64,000 bases of DNA from the NCBI GenBank assembly GCA_003008705.1, contig PDUO01000036.1, forward strand, positions 9,968 through 73,967, written 5' to 3'. This document shows, in pieces, positions 46,307 through 58,600 of the stretch (its first letter is position 1; each line of letters opens with the position of its first letter). A model generated the notes under the pieces. The model made no database searches and was not told the DNA's origin. It was given only the letters and a program-made list of their open reading frames with translations. The stretch comes from Pezicula radicicola (Eukaryota; Ascomycota; Leotiomycetes; Helotiales; Dermateaceae). A program made the translations under genes and the position numbers.

Positions 46307-47040
46307 ATGCCCACCACAAAACAACCACAAATACAACAACACCACCTTAGAAAACTAAAAACCACCCTAAAAACCACCCTAAAAACCACCCTAAAAACCT
46401 TCCACCCCTTCCCCTTCCTACCAGCAGAAATCCTCCTCCTAATCTGGTCCAAGATTCAACATAGCGAAGAACCAAACATCCTACACATAAACTACGACGC
46501 CAAAGGACAGGACCAATTAAAAAGGACACATCGGGTAAATCTTTCTTACCTCGGAGAATGGAAATTAGATCATATCCCAAAACCACCAGTCTCACTCTCC
46601 ATCTACCAAGAATCACGATTTCTATCTCTTCCATACTTCAAGGAGAATTATGGGGTGATTCGTCTCACGAGGGATGTAACGCAAGTTTCTTGGTTTGATT
46701 TCAGTAGGGATATTTGAATACAAATGGTCAAATATATAGAGGGGGAAAACAGCCACCTCAAGAATGTCCAATTACTCTAGACAGAGTTCGAAATTTTGCT
46801 ATTGCAGACGATTTTTTTCATTAGCCGTTTGACCAAGTACGGAGGAGGATCAATTCACAATATCTGTTTTCAAAGCTTTTAAAGTCGTTGAAGAGGTGAA
46901 GGTAGTTGGAGATGGGTGGCAGACAGATTTGATTTGGGATTCACAGATCTGATTTAAGGATGTTGGATATGATTGGGATGTTGAAGATGGTGCTAATTAT
47001 AATGATGGTGAAAGGCCCCTTTGCGTCGGATGTGGATGAT
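46307..47040 (+). pseudogene. 2EXR-domain protein, frameshifted, with N-terminal 12-bp repeat
   Basis: An open frame from 46307 to 46717 encodes FHPFPFLPAEILLLIWSKIQ and later PPVSLSIYQESRFLSLPYF, the two halves of a 2EXR domain, and stops at TGA after FSRDI. Typical later parts of the family appear downstream in other frames: LDRVRNFAIADDFF (about 46780) and EEVKVVGDGWQTDLIWD (about 46890-46935). So the full gene is split by at least two frameshifts or stops. Just before the domain a 12-bp unit CTAAAAACCACC is repeated in tandem (about 46356-46400), encoding Leu-Lys-Thr-Thr copies. Introns could explain part of the frame changes, but I found no clean splice pair. Confidence 0.65.
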
Positions 47041-47347
47041 GTGGTGGTTTAGCTATTGCCTCGCTAAGCTTAATTTAGAGACAAGATTTTAATCTCTGTA
47101 GCGTAGATAATGTTTTCTTAGAACGATTTTGTAGTAGCTAATACTATAGCCTCTAATTTATACTTAGATAAATCCGCTCAATTCATGAGGAGCGGAAAGG
47201 TTGTCCGTTCTTGCAGTGCACTACTGACTCTCACTCTGACTCAAAGAGAAAATGCTGAAGGACGATCTAACACATGATTTCCAAGTCCGTATTTATTGTA
47301 ATACACATTTCAAATCTATCCTCAATCCATAAAAAAAAATACAATCA

Positions 47348-48931
47348 TTACTGTGCAGCAGCCTCAGCAATAGCCCTCCTAGCCGCTTCCAGCTCTCCCT
47401 CAGTGGGCATATTGACAATCGTTAGATATAGTACATCCTATTACCTAATCAGTATCGAGCGCTTTAGATTCTCGTAGAGAAACTCACCTTCTTCATCATC
47501 TTCCTTATTGGTCCTCGAGGTTGTCTCTTACCAAAGGCATTCTGCTGTGTTGGAACATCCTTACCTCGACCAATTTTTGACATTACCTTGTCTCTACGCT
47601 CCTGCCTCATGCCTTTTGGATTCACAGCACCACCAGTAACCATAGATATGAAAGAGCCGCTATTTGCAGGGTGGCTAGGATCAGAATAAATGGATACAAA
47701 TTGTGACGAAGGATCTGTGGATAATGAACTCCCGGGGTTCTCATAAGCCTTGATTCGTCAGTTAACAAGACTAAACAAGCTCTATTAGAAGCCGTTTCAA
47801 CTCACGAATTTTGCTTGTGCTCTTTTATCCATGTAGCCGCGCATGAATTTTGTTTTATTCTTCATCTTGTCCTTCATATTCATTGCTTCCTCGCTGTTAT
47901 CGTCCGCCAAGTCATCCAGAACCGGGAAGACAAGAGGTGCTGCTTGCGGGAGTTCCATTTCTCCATAAGTCTTCCCGCTCGTGGCTTTCAATTTGCTAAA
48001 TTGTCCCTTCATGCCTGTTTTAGGATCAAGTGAGCTACTGATGGCTTGGTTAATGTCTACACGTTCGTGGGTTGAATCCTCGTCTGGTTTGTATGCCATT
48101 ATCATGCAGAAGAGACCGCGTGGTTGGAAAAACTCTCTGTTGAGACGGTCTAGAAAGGAGGTTGATCTGTAATGGAGGAGTATCAGCATAACTAGCCTAA
48201 GAAAGAAGGCGAAGACCAAAATACCTAGTTCGACTTTGTACCTCCATAGCAGCTCCGACTGCTAGTTGGATGCTTGAAGAGATAATTGTGGTAGTGAGGG
48301 TTGGAACAAAGCCAACTATGCCCGCTCCCAAAAAGATGACCATAAAGTATGGCGAGGCTTTGCTTGCTGCATGGAAAGACTTCAGGAAGTCTAGAAAGGT
48401 GGCTTGGTCGATGCCACAATTTTCAAGAACCGGTGCATAAGCCCTCACAAATCCACGCTTCTTGTCTCCTGGCCGACGCTGCGGAAGTATCACAGGATAT
48501 GGCAATCTACCCATATTGTTGCTCGGCATGTACGCGGGAGGCGGATGGCTTCGTAGGAAGGCATCTGTGATCTCAGCCTCAGATAGTTCGGGCTCATTAA
48601 CATTCGTAGAGCCTTGGGTCAATTCGTGTGAAGCCTCGTCCAGTTCCCATTCTTCCTCGACGCCGCCATAGTAGAGGTCGGGTCTTCCGTTTTCATATTG
48701 TGATTGTCCCTGTTTGGAATCGGCAGAAACCATACGTCCATCTGATCTTGAATCGTACAGTGGTGGCGCGTCTTGGTAATTGTTTTGATATGGTGGTCTG
48801 CTGCTACTAGCCTGCGAAGATTGCGCTGCTGTTTCTCTTTGAGCAGCTGCCTCCTTGGAAGCTTTTCTCGCAGCGAGACCCTCCTGGGTCAAGCCAATGA
48901 CGGGAGCGATCATCCGAGCGAGAGGACCCAT
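47348..48931 (-). CDS. Conserved fungal protein of unknown function, 459 aa
   Basis: Four exons: 48931-48225, 48166-47806, 47748-47488 and 47398-47348, all GT-AG with consistent phases. The N-terminus (GPLARMIAPVIGLTQEGLAA) is followed by a Gln/Ser-rich linker, then PYPVILPQRRPGDKKRGFVR and a domain with GIDQATFLDFLKSFHAASKA. Two hydrophobic stretches come next (YFMVIFLGAGIVGFVPTL and ISSSIQLAVGAAMEV), which may form a membrane hairpin. After them FLDRLNREFFQPRGLFCMIM and the acidic YKPDEDS look structured. The C-terminus is basic and ends in an Ala-rich helix (ELEAARRAIAEAAAQ). It resembles widely conserved ascomycete proteins without assigned role. I cannot name a family. Confidence 0.75.
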
Positions 48932-49541
48932 TGTGACGATGTTGTTGGACTAATGTGAGAGGAAATCTAGGACTGAGAATAGGAATGGGAAATGTAGGCA
49001 GTAGCTGTGGATAATGGAGACAATAGGAAGATAAGGTAGACCTACTCGTGCTGTACACCAACCTTTGTATCTGGTGCCCCGGTCATGTCATGTCAGCCCC
49101 TCAGCCTGGTCCCGATAAGATGGATGCCACAAAAGCTTCATTTAACATCAAGAATACTGTATTCGGCATCCCCAGGTCGATCACAGCCCACTACTGTACG
49201 GAGCTTACAGTACTTACAGCGTATAGGCGCGCCGCGGAAAACCCGAGCCACAACACAACATGCACAACATGCACAACTCAGCCTCAAGTCGCTCCATGTT
49301 GGGCGAAGATGCGTCGTCGACACGTCATCTAGAGAGCTAAGGTAACAAGGTCGGCCTTTCTGAGGTTGTTGATGACCGAGGATATCAAATTTTGTGTGGG
49401 TGTTATGGTGTTGTTGTTGTAGGTAGGTAGTTAGGTAGGGAGGTAATCTTACCTTTCTCGTACGAAAGTACTTCGTCCCGCATGAAGTGGCAGCTGGCTT
49501 AGTCAGCAGCAGTACCACCAGGACCACCAAGCCTAACTCGA
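48932..49541. other. Promoter side of the 459-aa gene, no gene seen
   Basis: A minus-strand open frame here (49662-49138) overlaps the inverted-repeat element at 49543-49725 and has no family features, so I regard it as chance. Confidence 0.5.
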
Positions 49542-49542
49542 C

Positions 49543-49725
49543 GGCAGAAATAAGTGGCCGATTTTGACACCCAGGCCTCAATACCAAATACAATACTTTT
49601 GTTATTGGCCCTCCTGCTCCCCTAAAATTATATTGCACATGTACTAAACAATCCCTTAGCAAAAATACGACTTTTGGTATTGTGGCCTATGGCTAGTGTG
49701 TCAAAATCAGCCATTTATTTCTGCC
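49543..49725. mobile_element. Inverted-repeat element (MITE-like), about 183 bp
   Basis: GGCAGAAATAAGTGGCCGAT at the left and its reverse complement at the right (two differences in the first 28 bp) begin arms that continue, more diverged, to about 60 bp (AGGCCTCAATACCAAA versus TAGGCCACAATACCAAA). No clear target duplication is visible, so the superfamily is open. The arms together could form a long hairpin. Confidence 0.65.
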
Positions 49726-51165
49726 CTGTAGAGCGTAAATCTTCAGCATGGTTCCAACGTACGTACCTACCTATTTTTCACACCTGTACAACCATCACCA
49801 CCCATCACCACCCATCATCCACAAGCCAACCTCATCACCAGACTGGCCTTCTCGGTCCACACCTCCATGCATACCGCAGTATCTACGGTACCAGGACGTT
49901 CCCATACCCCACTTCAAGCAACTCGGGAGTTTTAATGGCGCCATGAGCTTACTCGTGGAGCTCTGACATTGTTGCATCTTGACAGACAACTCCCTTGCTG
50001 GCACGACTCACGAGTGTAATAGCTGCCAACTACCGGGTGCCTTCTTCAAACTGACCTCTTGATCTTCAAGGCAGTCAACTACCGTCTTGAAATGACAGTA
50101 CTGTACACTATGGATGGCTCGAGCATTATTGTGTAGATCCTACTCGTAGGGTTTTGACAACAATAGCCACGTACCACGGAGAATCATCCCGACTTCATTT
50201 GAGGCTCTGAATCATTGTACAGTACAGTACAGTATAGTTCTAAATATGGTGTACGATCTCCATTGGGGACAGTGCATCGCTGCTCCTTGTAATTGGTGGT
50301 AGCAGCTCTGCCCATATCACGTGCCCGTAAGTAAGTGTGAGCTGAAGTTACAAAAGCACGAACCCAGCAATCACAGAGGTGGGATGCCATGTAGAAGTAG
50401 AGCATGCTCGGCAGTCTTTCATAGGCTGGAGAGTCCTGTCTCGATATGCCTTTCTCCAGTTTACCTCAAGGCCTTAGCCACTTAGCGAGGCGCTTGGTGT
50501 GCCCTGTTTGAGAAACGATTCATGTCAGGAACTTTAATAGGACGTCTCAAAAGGTGTTTTACTTGGGTCAGAAGTAACCGTGAGCACAAAGCTTGCAACA
50601 TGATTCTTTGGTTTTCCCCCAAAACTTTCTTCTTTATGGAGCTCTCTGTTTGGCAGGCATCGGGGTTCATTTTGACTATCAACATCTCACTTAGTCCTTT
50701 TTGCATTGCACAACACATCAATTATTTTGTGGTAAATATGACTGCAAGATGCTCCATGGCTGTCCAAGACTACGCCCAAGCTGACGAGACTCTTGTGAGG
50801 ACTCTGATACCGAAACCAGAGATGCGCTGCAGGCTTCCCGTCAAGGGTCAGGCGCTTCCGGCAAGGATCTTTCTCCGCAATGCACGAATAGCACGGTTGT
50901 GCTTCTGCCATTTGGCATGTAACCTTACTTGACCTGCATAACTCCGGCGGCGAGGTCCATGCGAAGCGTGATCTGAATTATTAGATTTTCCCTCGGCATC
51001 AGGCCCTGTTCCCGTCATGACATACCCTAACGTCTTACCATACATCCCAAACAGTCCTCGCGCTCCCGCTCAGTGTCAAGTGTCAGTGTGTCTTTTAATA
51101 TATACTGTCTCTGGCCCCAAATGTCTTCGAGCTACAAGAAATAATCGAAAATATCAACCGCCAAG
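49726..51165. other. 1.4-kb intergenic region, no supported gene
   Basis: It contains an ACAGT pentamer run (about 50218-50234) and a TATA-like sequence near 51097 that could serve the CFEM gene. A plus-strand frame at 50522-50932 lacks any family resemblance. Confidence 0.5.
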
Positions 51166-52874
51166 ATGAGGCTCTTAGATACTATCTTCGGCACCAAATC
51201 CACAGATGCTATCGGAGACGCCATTGCCACTCTTCCAACTTGCTCGCTTGGCTGCTTGGAAACATACGCAACAAGTATAAATTGCACTGCCAACGATTTT
51301 GATTGCCAATGCAAAAACCCGCCAAATTTTAGTGGTGGACTTACAGTATCCAATTGTATTCTGAGTGCGTGTAGCTTGCTCAATATAACTGGTGAGTTGC
51401 TTGAAATGGCGGAGGTCGCTCAGTTCTCAACATTATACTAATATATGCGATTCTAGCTACAGAAGTAGCCTTTGGAAAGATTTGCGGTCTTGTAAGTATT
51501 AAACCATCCAACTTACAAGAACAGCTGCTACTAAGAGCACCGAGCAATTTCCACTTTGCATGAACTGACAATTTCTAGGTTTTAACAACCAATACAACAA
51601 CCTCATCGATATCGAGTTCAGCGTCAACATCAAGCTCAAGCGCTACCTCCTTAAGCACCTCATCAATTACTTCTTCTACTAGTTCCTCCAAGTCTACCGC
51701 TACCACCTCTTCCACCTCTACATCAGAAAGCAAAGCTACATCAACCATATCAAATGGCTCTCTTCCAACCCCCACACAAAGCAGCTCGCAAGCGGCTGTC
51801 ACAGGAACAAAATCGAGCACTGGCTACACGATGGACCCAAAATACATCATCGCTATCGTACTGTCAAGCGTGTCTTTAGTTCTGATCCTCGTAATTCTTA
51901 CTATCCTACTAAAACGCAAACGCGCCGACCGAAGAGGTCGCAACCGCAACAGCATGGAAGACCCGATATTAGGACGGCTAGAAAAGGGAGGTGGACCAGG
52001 CGGACCAGACAAGGGCGTTAATAATATTAGAGTTGAGCGAGGGGTCTCAATGAACAGTTCACACTACATGAGAACATCACGAGTCGATTCAATGCCCCCA
52101 CAGATCCAGGGTTTTCAGGACGAAATGGATACACGGAGCATGTCGAGTATTTTGCCTGCTGAGCAGAATTCTGTTGTAGAACAGATGGAAAGAGAGAGGA
52201 GTCATATTTTGCTTGCTGAGCAGAATTATGTCGTGGAACAGATGGAAAGAGAGAGGAGTCATATTTTGCCTGCTAAGCAGAATTCTTTTGTGGAACAAAA
52301 AAGGGAAAGAAAGCGGAGTCTACCAATGCGTCCCCCATCCGAACGAACGGAATCACCAACAGCCCTCGCTCGCAACAGCGAAGCCCTCTCCAAACTTACA
52401 GGTGGTTCAGAAGGAACCAAGAAACCCAAACGCCCACCGTTAGCATTCTTCCTCGCTAACCGTGGCGATACTCCCCCACTTCCAGCGGCTCCACCATTAC
52501 CAGCACCAGCTCCAGCTCCAGCTCCAGTAGCCCCAGTGTCTCAACTAAGACCACTGTCACCCGACAGAGAAACAGTTCGCACCCGGTACACAAATTCCTA
52601 CACACCATCGGAGAATCGTGCCATTGGTGCCGTAGTCTCTGCCTTCAAAAACGAGAAACCGACTACAATTGATAGCCCAGACTATCGAAATTCCTTTACG
52701 AGCGATGAAAATAGAGCTTTCAAAGCCCAGCTTCGAGCATTTGGAGACCAGGACCCGAATCATAGCATGTCGGAGCCAACCTCGCATTTTTCTGTATCGA
52801 CTGATGGACGCGTGTCGACTGTTGGGCGTGTGTCGACTGTTGGGCGTGTATCGACTATTGGGCGGGCCAACTAA
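51166..52874 (+). CDS. CFEM-domain single-span membrane protein with repeat-bearing cytosolic tail, 518 aa
   Basis: Exons 51166-51391, 51457-51491 and 51579-52874. Residues 24-85 form a CFEM domain with its eight cysteines (26, 30, 40, 47, 49, 64, 69, 85) and the Asp-containing NCTANDFDCQC loop used for haem/iron contact in the family. A Ser/Thr stalk (about 88-165) leads to one span (YIIAIVLSSVSLVLILVILT, about 176-198) and KRKRADRRGR stop-transfer. The 310-residue tail has three 19-residue repeats (ILPAEQNSVVEQMERERSH, about 278-334), Pro-rich and basic parts, and ends in four copies of a VSTVGR-like hexapeptide. Oddly, the N-terminus before the CFEM domain (MRLLDTIFGTKSTDAIGDAI) is not a convincing signal peptide. 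An extra upstream exon could supply one. Confidence 0.85.
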
Positions 52875-54100
52875 AAACCTTTAGGTGTCGCCATAATTGA
52901 ATGGATGTCAGTTGGATTAAGCGACAAATGATGATTTCGGCTACTAAAGTCGATTTGACGAGGCCAACAATGAAATGGCCACAGAAATCGCAAAGAAAAG
53001 TCGTCCCACTGCGTTCAAAAGCTTGTGCATAAGGATGGATCGAGAGGCTTAGAATTTGCATGGTGTGGCGGCTAATAATGTCATTTGGTACTGGGGCATC
53101 TTTTGAAACACGCCACCGTCCACCCACGACCGGAAACAATTACGCAAATTCATCAGTCCACTTTCAGCATGATACAAATCAGATTCAATTATGGTTTTCA
53201 CTGTAAAGATGGATGATAATTTGACTGTATGTCGAGCAAGAACCTGGACTTCTGGAATGGGGAGAAGAGATACCATGATAGGCTCATCAAGAGAGAGGAA
53301 TATATCATTATGTCGTTGCCTCATCTTGTACAGGCTGTCACAAGGGGAAATAATGATGAAGAAAATAATATCAGACTTTCCTGAATGGTCGGAAGGTTAG
53401 GGGAATTTGGACACTAAAAAAAAGGAAAAATGGAGAGTAGGTGGATGGATGGCATGAATAGACGGATGGGATGAGATTGGATAGGATTATGTGGAGGCTT
53501 CAATGCCATTAGCCCTCTGTCGAAGTACTAGATATACATGGCTTATGATGTGTGTACAATGTAGATATTAATATTGTAATTATTATGAATGACGATTGTC
53601 ACGATTATTTACTGAATCTACTTTTATGACTTGAAGGTGTTGTCTACATGTTGTCTACATATCCTTGATTTTGGGTATAGGGGTTTAATTCATGCATCGT
53701 TGCTGCGTAAGTATCACTAGTTAGTTAAACAGTATATAGATAGTCGTTTGGGAACTTATCCTACGCACAGAGTACGTACAGAGAACTTTCACTCTCGTTT
53801 TAAGACTCCCTCGCTTAATTTAAGTTAACCGGAGTACCGAGGCTGAGGTGGGGTGGGCTTAACCTACAGGGACTAAAGATCGAGGCACAGCATCTTGGCA
53901 TCAACGACCTGCTTTGAGATTGACATAATTAGGCAACAACAAGGATCCTTCAGCTTCCCTCACATAAGAACACCTATGTATGAATCTCAACACACATAAT
54001 CTATCTTTTCTTAAGTATCCATCCATTACCCTACCTTCCCCCAAATGAGAACAACCATATCAAAAACATAAAACAACGACAACAAAACCAAATCATCACC
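52875..54100. other. 1.2-kb intergenic region, no supported gene
   Basis: Two overlapping minus-strand frames near 52855-53324 are open for 90-95 codons, but without recognisable features. The remainder is AT-rich. The promoter of the following gene is at the right end. Confidence 0.45.
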
Positions 54101-55207
54101 ATGACAGAACCAACACCAACCTCCCCCACGGAGACAACAGCACTCCTAAGAGACTCAACACAAGCAACTGAACCTCCAAACAACAACAACAATGAGAACG
54201 GAGAAGAACCAACACAAAGAACAACAAATGAACACCTCCTTCGAAAAAGTAAACGTCTTAACCGCCTGATATTATTCACATCGATCACTACACTTATCCT
54301 TCTTCTTGTGACTTATATACTTATTACAATCGGTCCTTTTTGGAATATGTGGTGGTTAGCTAATTCTGTACCACAATTGAGTTTTGTCGTATGTTTTTGT
54401 TCTAATATCTCTATTAAAATCCATCCTCTTTAAACCTTCTCCTCACCTAAGCCCTTTCATTCCTGACTACCCGCTCTCCATCCCTCAACCCCTTCACAAA
54501 AGAAAACTTACACATCCTCACAAAAGACTAACGATTTTCCTTAGGTCTTCATCGACCTCCTCTTCCAACTAATAAACACCGAAAACTGGATCGATATACC
54601 CCTCTGTATAATCTTCGACGTGCTCTTCACAGGCTTCATACTCTTCTCGAGTTTCTCACTTGCTGCTGCACCTGATTGGCCGATATTAGGTGGTTCTTGT
54701 AATTCTAATTCTAGCGCTAGAAATTGTTTGGTTTGGGATATCGTAACAAAAGTCTTTTTGGGGGGGAGTGTTGTTGGGGGTTTGGTGATTGGGTATGTTT
54801 CCTTTTATTTTCCTTTAAATAATTTCATATCTAACATATACGCCCTTCTTCTTTTTCAAACTGAGAGAAGAAGAGAGAAAGAAAAGATGTAGATATATAA
54901 AACAGTACCCAAGCTAATCCCAACAACTTCCAGAATCTCACATATCATCTTCTTCATTATCCGCTGTAAAGTCATTAAAGCGAGGGGTTATTGGGCTCAA
55001 CGAACTTCTTCTAATGGAGAACAAGGGCCCAAGTTTCTGGTTGGACAAATCACTTTTGAATTTTCGGTTAAGATTTTGAGACAGCAGGAGCCTCAGGGGG
55101 TTTTAGGGAGTGCTGGTGCGAGGGCGGTTGAGAGTGGGAATCAGGGGGCTGAGGCGCAATCTAGTGTTGTTGAAGAGAGGAGGGATGGGGTGAGGAATGA
55201 GGGGTAA
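54101..55207 (+). CDS. Small multi-span membrane protein of unknown function, 269 aa
   Basis: Exons 54101-54388, 54545-54792 and 54934-55207 with consistent phases. An Asn/Thr/Glu-rich cytosolic N-terminus with ETTALLRDS (a dileucine-like motif as in vacuolar or endosomal proteins) precedes KSKRLNRLILFTSITTLILL and two further hydrophobic spans (WIDIPLCIIFDVLFTGFILF; VTKVFLGGSVVGGLVIG followed by ISHIIFFIIRCKVIKARGYW). A short loop holds two Cys (GGSCNSNSSARNC) that may pair outside the cytosol. The C-terminal tail is polar. I do not recognise the family. It resembles fungal-specific proteins with an N-terminal sorting motif. It converges with the FHA gene. Confidence 0.7.
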
Positions 55208-55614
55208 CTGGTGTGGGTTCTGGTTAATTGGGTGTGGGTGTGAGGAAGATTGTTTAGAACTTTGGAGGTTTGGACGGCCGGGAAATGGTACGGTTTGGTG
55301 TTGTTGTTTTTTGGTTAAAATGTTTGAGGGTTGGAATGTCATTCTTGGGTTTAATTGACGGCTCTGAATTGTTGGAAATAGTGAGCACACAATTACATAA
55401 CTTTTCTTTTACTTTGATAGGCTTGCTACAACGAAAATATCTAGCTCTATATGTAACCAAAGCTAGCTATAATTTAAGCTTCAAAAATGAGTGACTGTTG
55501 TAAATACAATAATACGGATAATAAATTAAGATGAGAGATCCATCCAAATAATACGTATTCTTAATTGCATCACCAACATGGTCGCTGTTGATAGGGCTTA
55601 TATATTCAAGTGAT
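55208..55614. other. Intergenic between converging genes
   Basis: 3' flanks of the membrane protein and FHA genes. No gene seen. Confidence 0.55.
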
Positions 55615-58600
55615 TTAGGATTGAGGGGAGAGAGCGTCGATGAGGAGGTGAGAGGGAAAGGTAAGGAGGCTTCCTACCACCCCATTCTGCGTCATCCATG
55701 GATGCTGCATACACTCCTCAATAGTAGCCCTCTTAGTAACATCAACTGTCAACATCCTATCAATCAGATCCAAAGCCGGATCACCAACAGAATCCCAGTA
55801 CGGTGACGGATAATCGAATCGACCCATTGTGATCCGTTGGGAGAGTGTATAGGGGTTTTCTTTGGTATTGAGTTCATCGCTGAAGGGTGGGAAGCCACAT
55901 AAACAAATATAGAGGACCACGCCGAGTGACCAGATGTCGACGGCTTTGGTATATTCGCTCTCTTCGAGGATTTCTGGAGCTATGTCTATTTGATTTGAAG
56001 TCAGTTTATGTATAGTTGGTGGTTTGGCGAGGGACTTTGAAGGCGGGGCTTACAGGACGGTGTGCCGCATCTGTGAATTGTGTTAGCTAATTTTTAGAGG
56101 TCAACATATATCTCTAGTAGGAGCTCTTACAGAGTCTTGTCCGTGCCTTGTCTGCCTGCCATGTAGGCGAGACTGAACCCGCTGAGTTTGACTGTGAGAT
56201 CTTTATCCATTACAAGGATCTGTTCTGGTTTGATGTCTCGATGCATGATGTTCCGATCATGCTTCAATACTCATCAGTTTCGTTCTTATTGTTTTGAATT
56301 TGCAACTTACTAGATACTTGACAGCGGAAAACAATTGCTGGAACACTTTGCGAGTTTCCTCCTCGCTTAACTTCTGTTTTGTTACGATCCAGTTAAATAG
56401 TTCTCCCTCTGGTGCAAGCTCGTATACTTGGTAGGTATTTTCACCTTCAATGAACACGTCTTTCAACGCCAAGATGCTCGGATGGGAAAGCGTTATATGC
56501 ACTTTAATACTGTGGTTTGAAGCTATGTCCTTGCCAGACGAAATTCGTGTGGCATAGTGTACCCCAGTCTGTTTCTCGGTACATAGGTAGATCTGCGATG
56601 AATGTCCCTTTCCAAGCAGTTCTTTTAACGTATACTTCATGGAATAAATCTTTTGACGAATTTCGTGTGGTGCATAAAATAGAAAATCAAGATTCTTCCC
56701 TAGTGATATTCGGTCACCATTATTAAGCTGCTGAATTTTGTTGGGTCCTAATGGGTCTTTTTGTTGGTTAACAAAAGTGCCATTAGTGGAAAAATCGGTT
56801 ACGAATGCTGTCGTCTTCCCGTCTACAATGGTGTGAAATATAGAACAATGTATGTTTGAGACTTTTGAGACTTTTGAGACTTGCACACGAATGTCTATAC
56901 AATTAAATTGTTAGATATAGAATCTCTCAGCGAGACGAAGAAAAGATAGAATTTGGTTTAGTGATTAAGAAGTCATATATTGCTGAACTCACCACAAGTA
57001 GGATGCCGTCCCACTAAGTATGCTGCTACAGAGCTATTAGCGAGGGAATAGGCTTGGGCTTCATGTTCCTTTGATTGCTGTGCGACGCCAGGCTTTGACC
57101 AGCTTGCTTTTTCTCGAGTAGGTCGCTCACGATAAGGTGAATGTGTTTTTAATGGAAATATCCAGTCAAGATCACCAACAGGCCGTAAATACCCCCATTC
57201 GTCGTTCTGTGGAAAGTTCTGAAATGCCTTTGACGAGAGCACCTCTAGTGAATTTTCAACGGATATTTGTCCTGATTTGAAACCACTATCGTCAAAAGTC
57301 GCCCATGATCGTTGAGTGCCGGATGACTGATTTGTCGATAGCGAAGAATAATCCTCGGTGGAAGCCGTAGAAAAAGATGGTTCTGCATCATTTGCTGTTT
57401 GAGTTTGTAGCCCAAATTGCTTCAGACGTGCAGAAGCATTTGCAAATTCTTCTACCTTTTCTTGCAATGTTTCACCAGGTAACAGGTAGGCTAATTTCAG
57501 GGAACGGCATCCAGAAATAAGCATACCTACCATAGCGCGGTTGTATGTATCGACGAACCAAGACCCGCAATTGCCAGGTCCTTTGGTAACTCAGCAATAA
57601 TTTCATGGTCAAGAAGTAAGAGAACTTACGCAAAGGACTATCTAACTGAGCAGCGAGAGTCTGGATGAAATGGTCCGACCCTTCTGGTTTGATGGCACAG
57701 AGTGATCTTTGAAGCCGTCCCTTCATAAGTAAAGAATCTCCGATTGTCCATACTAAGCTTGGGGATCCTTTTGAAGAAATGAACCGAGGCAATACATTGG
57801 GCATTTCTTGTGCTAAGTTCAAAATGTTTGAAAACTTTTGTACGGAAATCAACGCACAGTCTATGCTGTGGTCGACCATATATGCGTCGCTATCGCATAA
57901 CTTGTTCATAGATAGCGCAGAATTTTCACTATAACTTAATGTTTGACTATCATAAGCCCTTGATGGAGATATATGGTCGAACGTTGTTTCCGTTTCGTAG
58001 CCTGCATCTAAATCATCTGTACTAGTATGCCTCTGAATCGATTCTATAAATATATTAGCAAATTATTTCCCATCCTTACATACCGCGAGCTTAGGGTGAT
58101 CATACCATCATGCCCCTTATGAAGGCCCTGAAGTTCCGATACCTGTACTTCATCTTCGCTTTCAATTGGGCTACTTTCCGTGTCCGAGCTATCTGAACTA
58201 AATCCATCGTCGTCAAATTCTAGCGTCGTGTTTGAGGAGCTCACCTGGACTTCGAAAGGCCTAAAGACATGAGCCACCGTTACAGCAAAGTCGACACCGT
58301 TGACCACTATTTGTCCACCAACTGTTGCAGAAGCATTATTGGAACATATCCAGTTACCAGCCAGAGGCACATCTGTACGATACTCGTCAAGGATCCTACG
58401 AGGAAGTAATCCTCTGCTTTCTCTTCCCCTTTCTCCTCGCTTAATCTGCACCTCGCCTCTATCCCTCCCGATTTCCAGGTGAGCTCCTCCTACTACGAGC
58501 TTAGCGGATCCTACGACCTTAATTGTCGCATTGTCGTCACCGTAGTTGTCAGCTCCAGAGCCAGAGTGGGCTCTACGTGTTGTTGCAGAACTCCTATAGT

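Noticed and set aside
49138..49662. 174-codon minus-strand open frame
   Set aside because: It overlaps an inverted-repeat element, has no recognisable motifs and unusual composition; likely chance.
50522..50932. 136-codon plus-strand open frame
   Set aside because: No domain, no plausible conserved pattern, and an overlapping frame on the other strand is equally open.
52855..53324. Two overlapping minus-strand frames of 91-94 codons
   Set aside because: Different frames, no family resemblance, overlap the 3' UTR of the CFEM gene.
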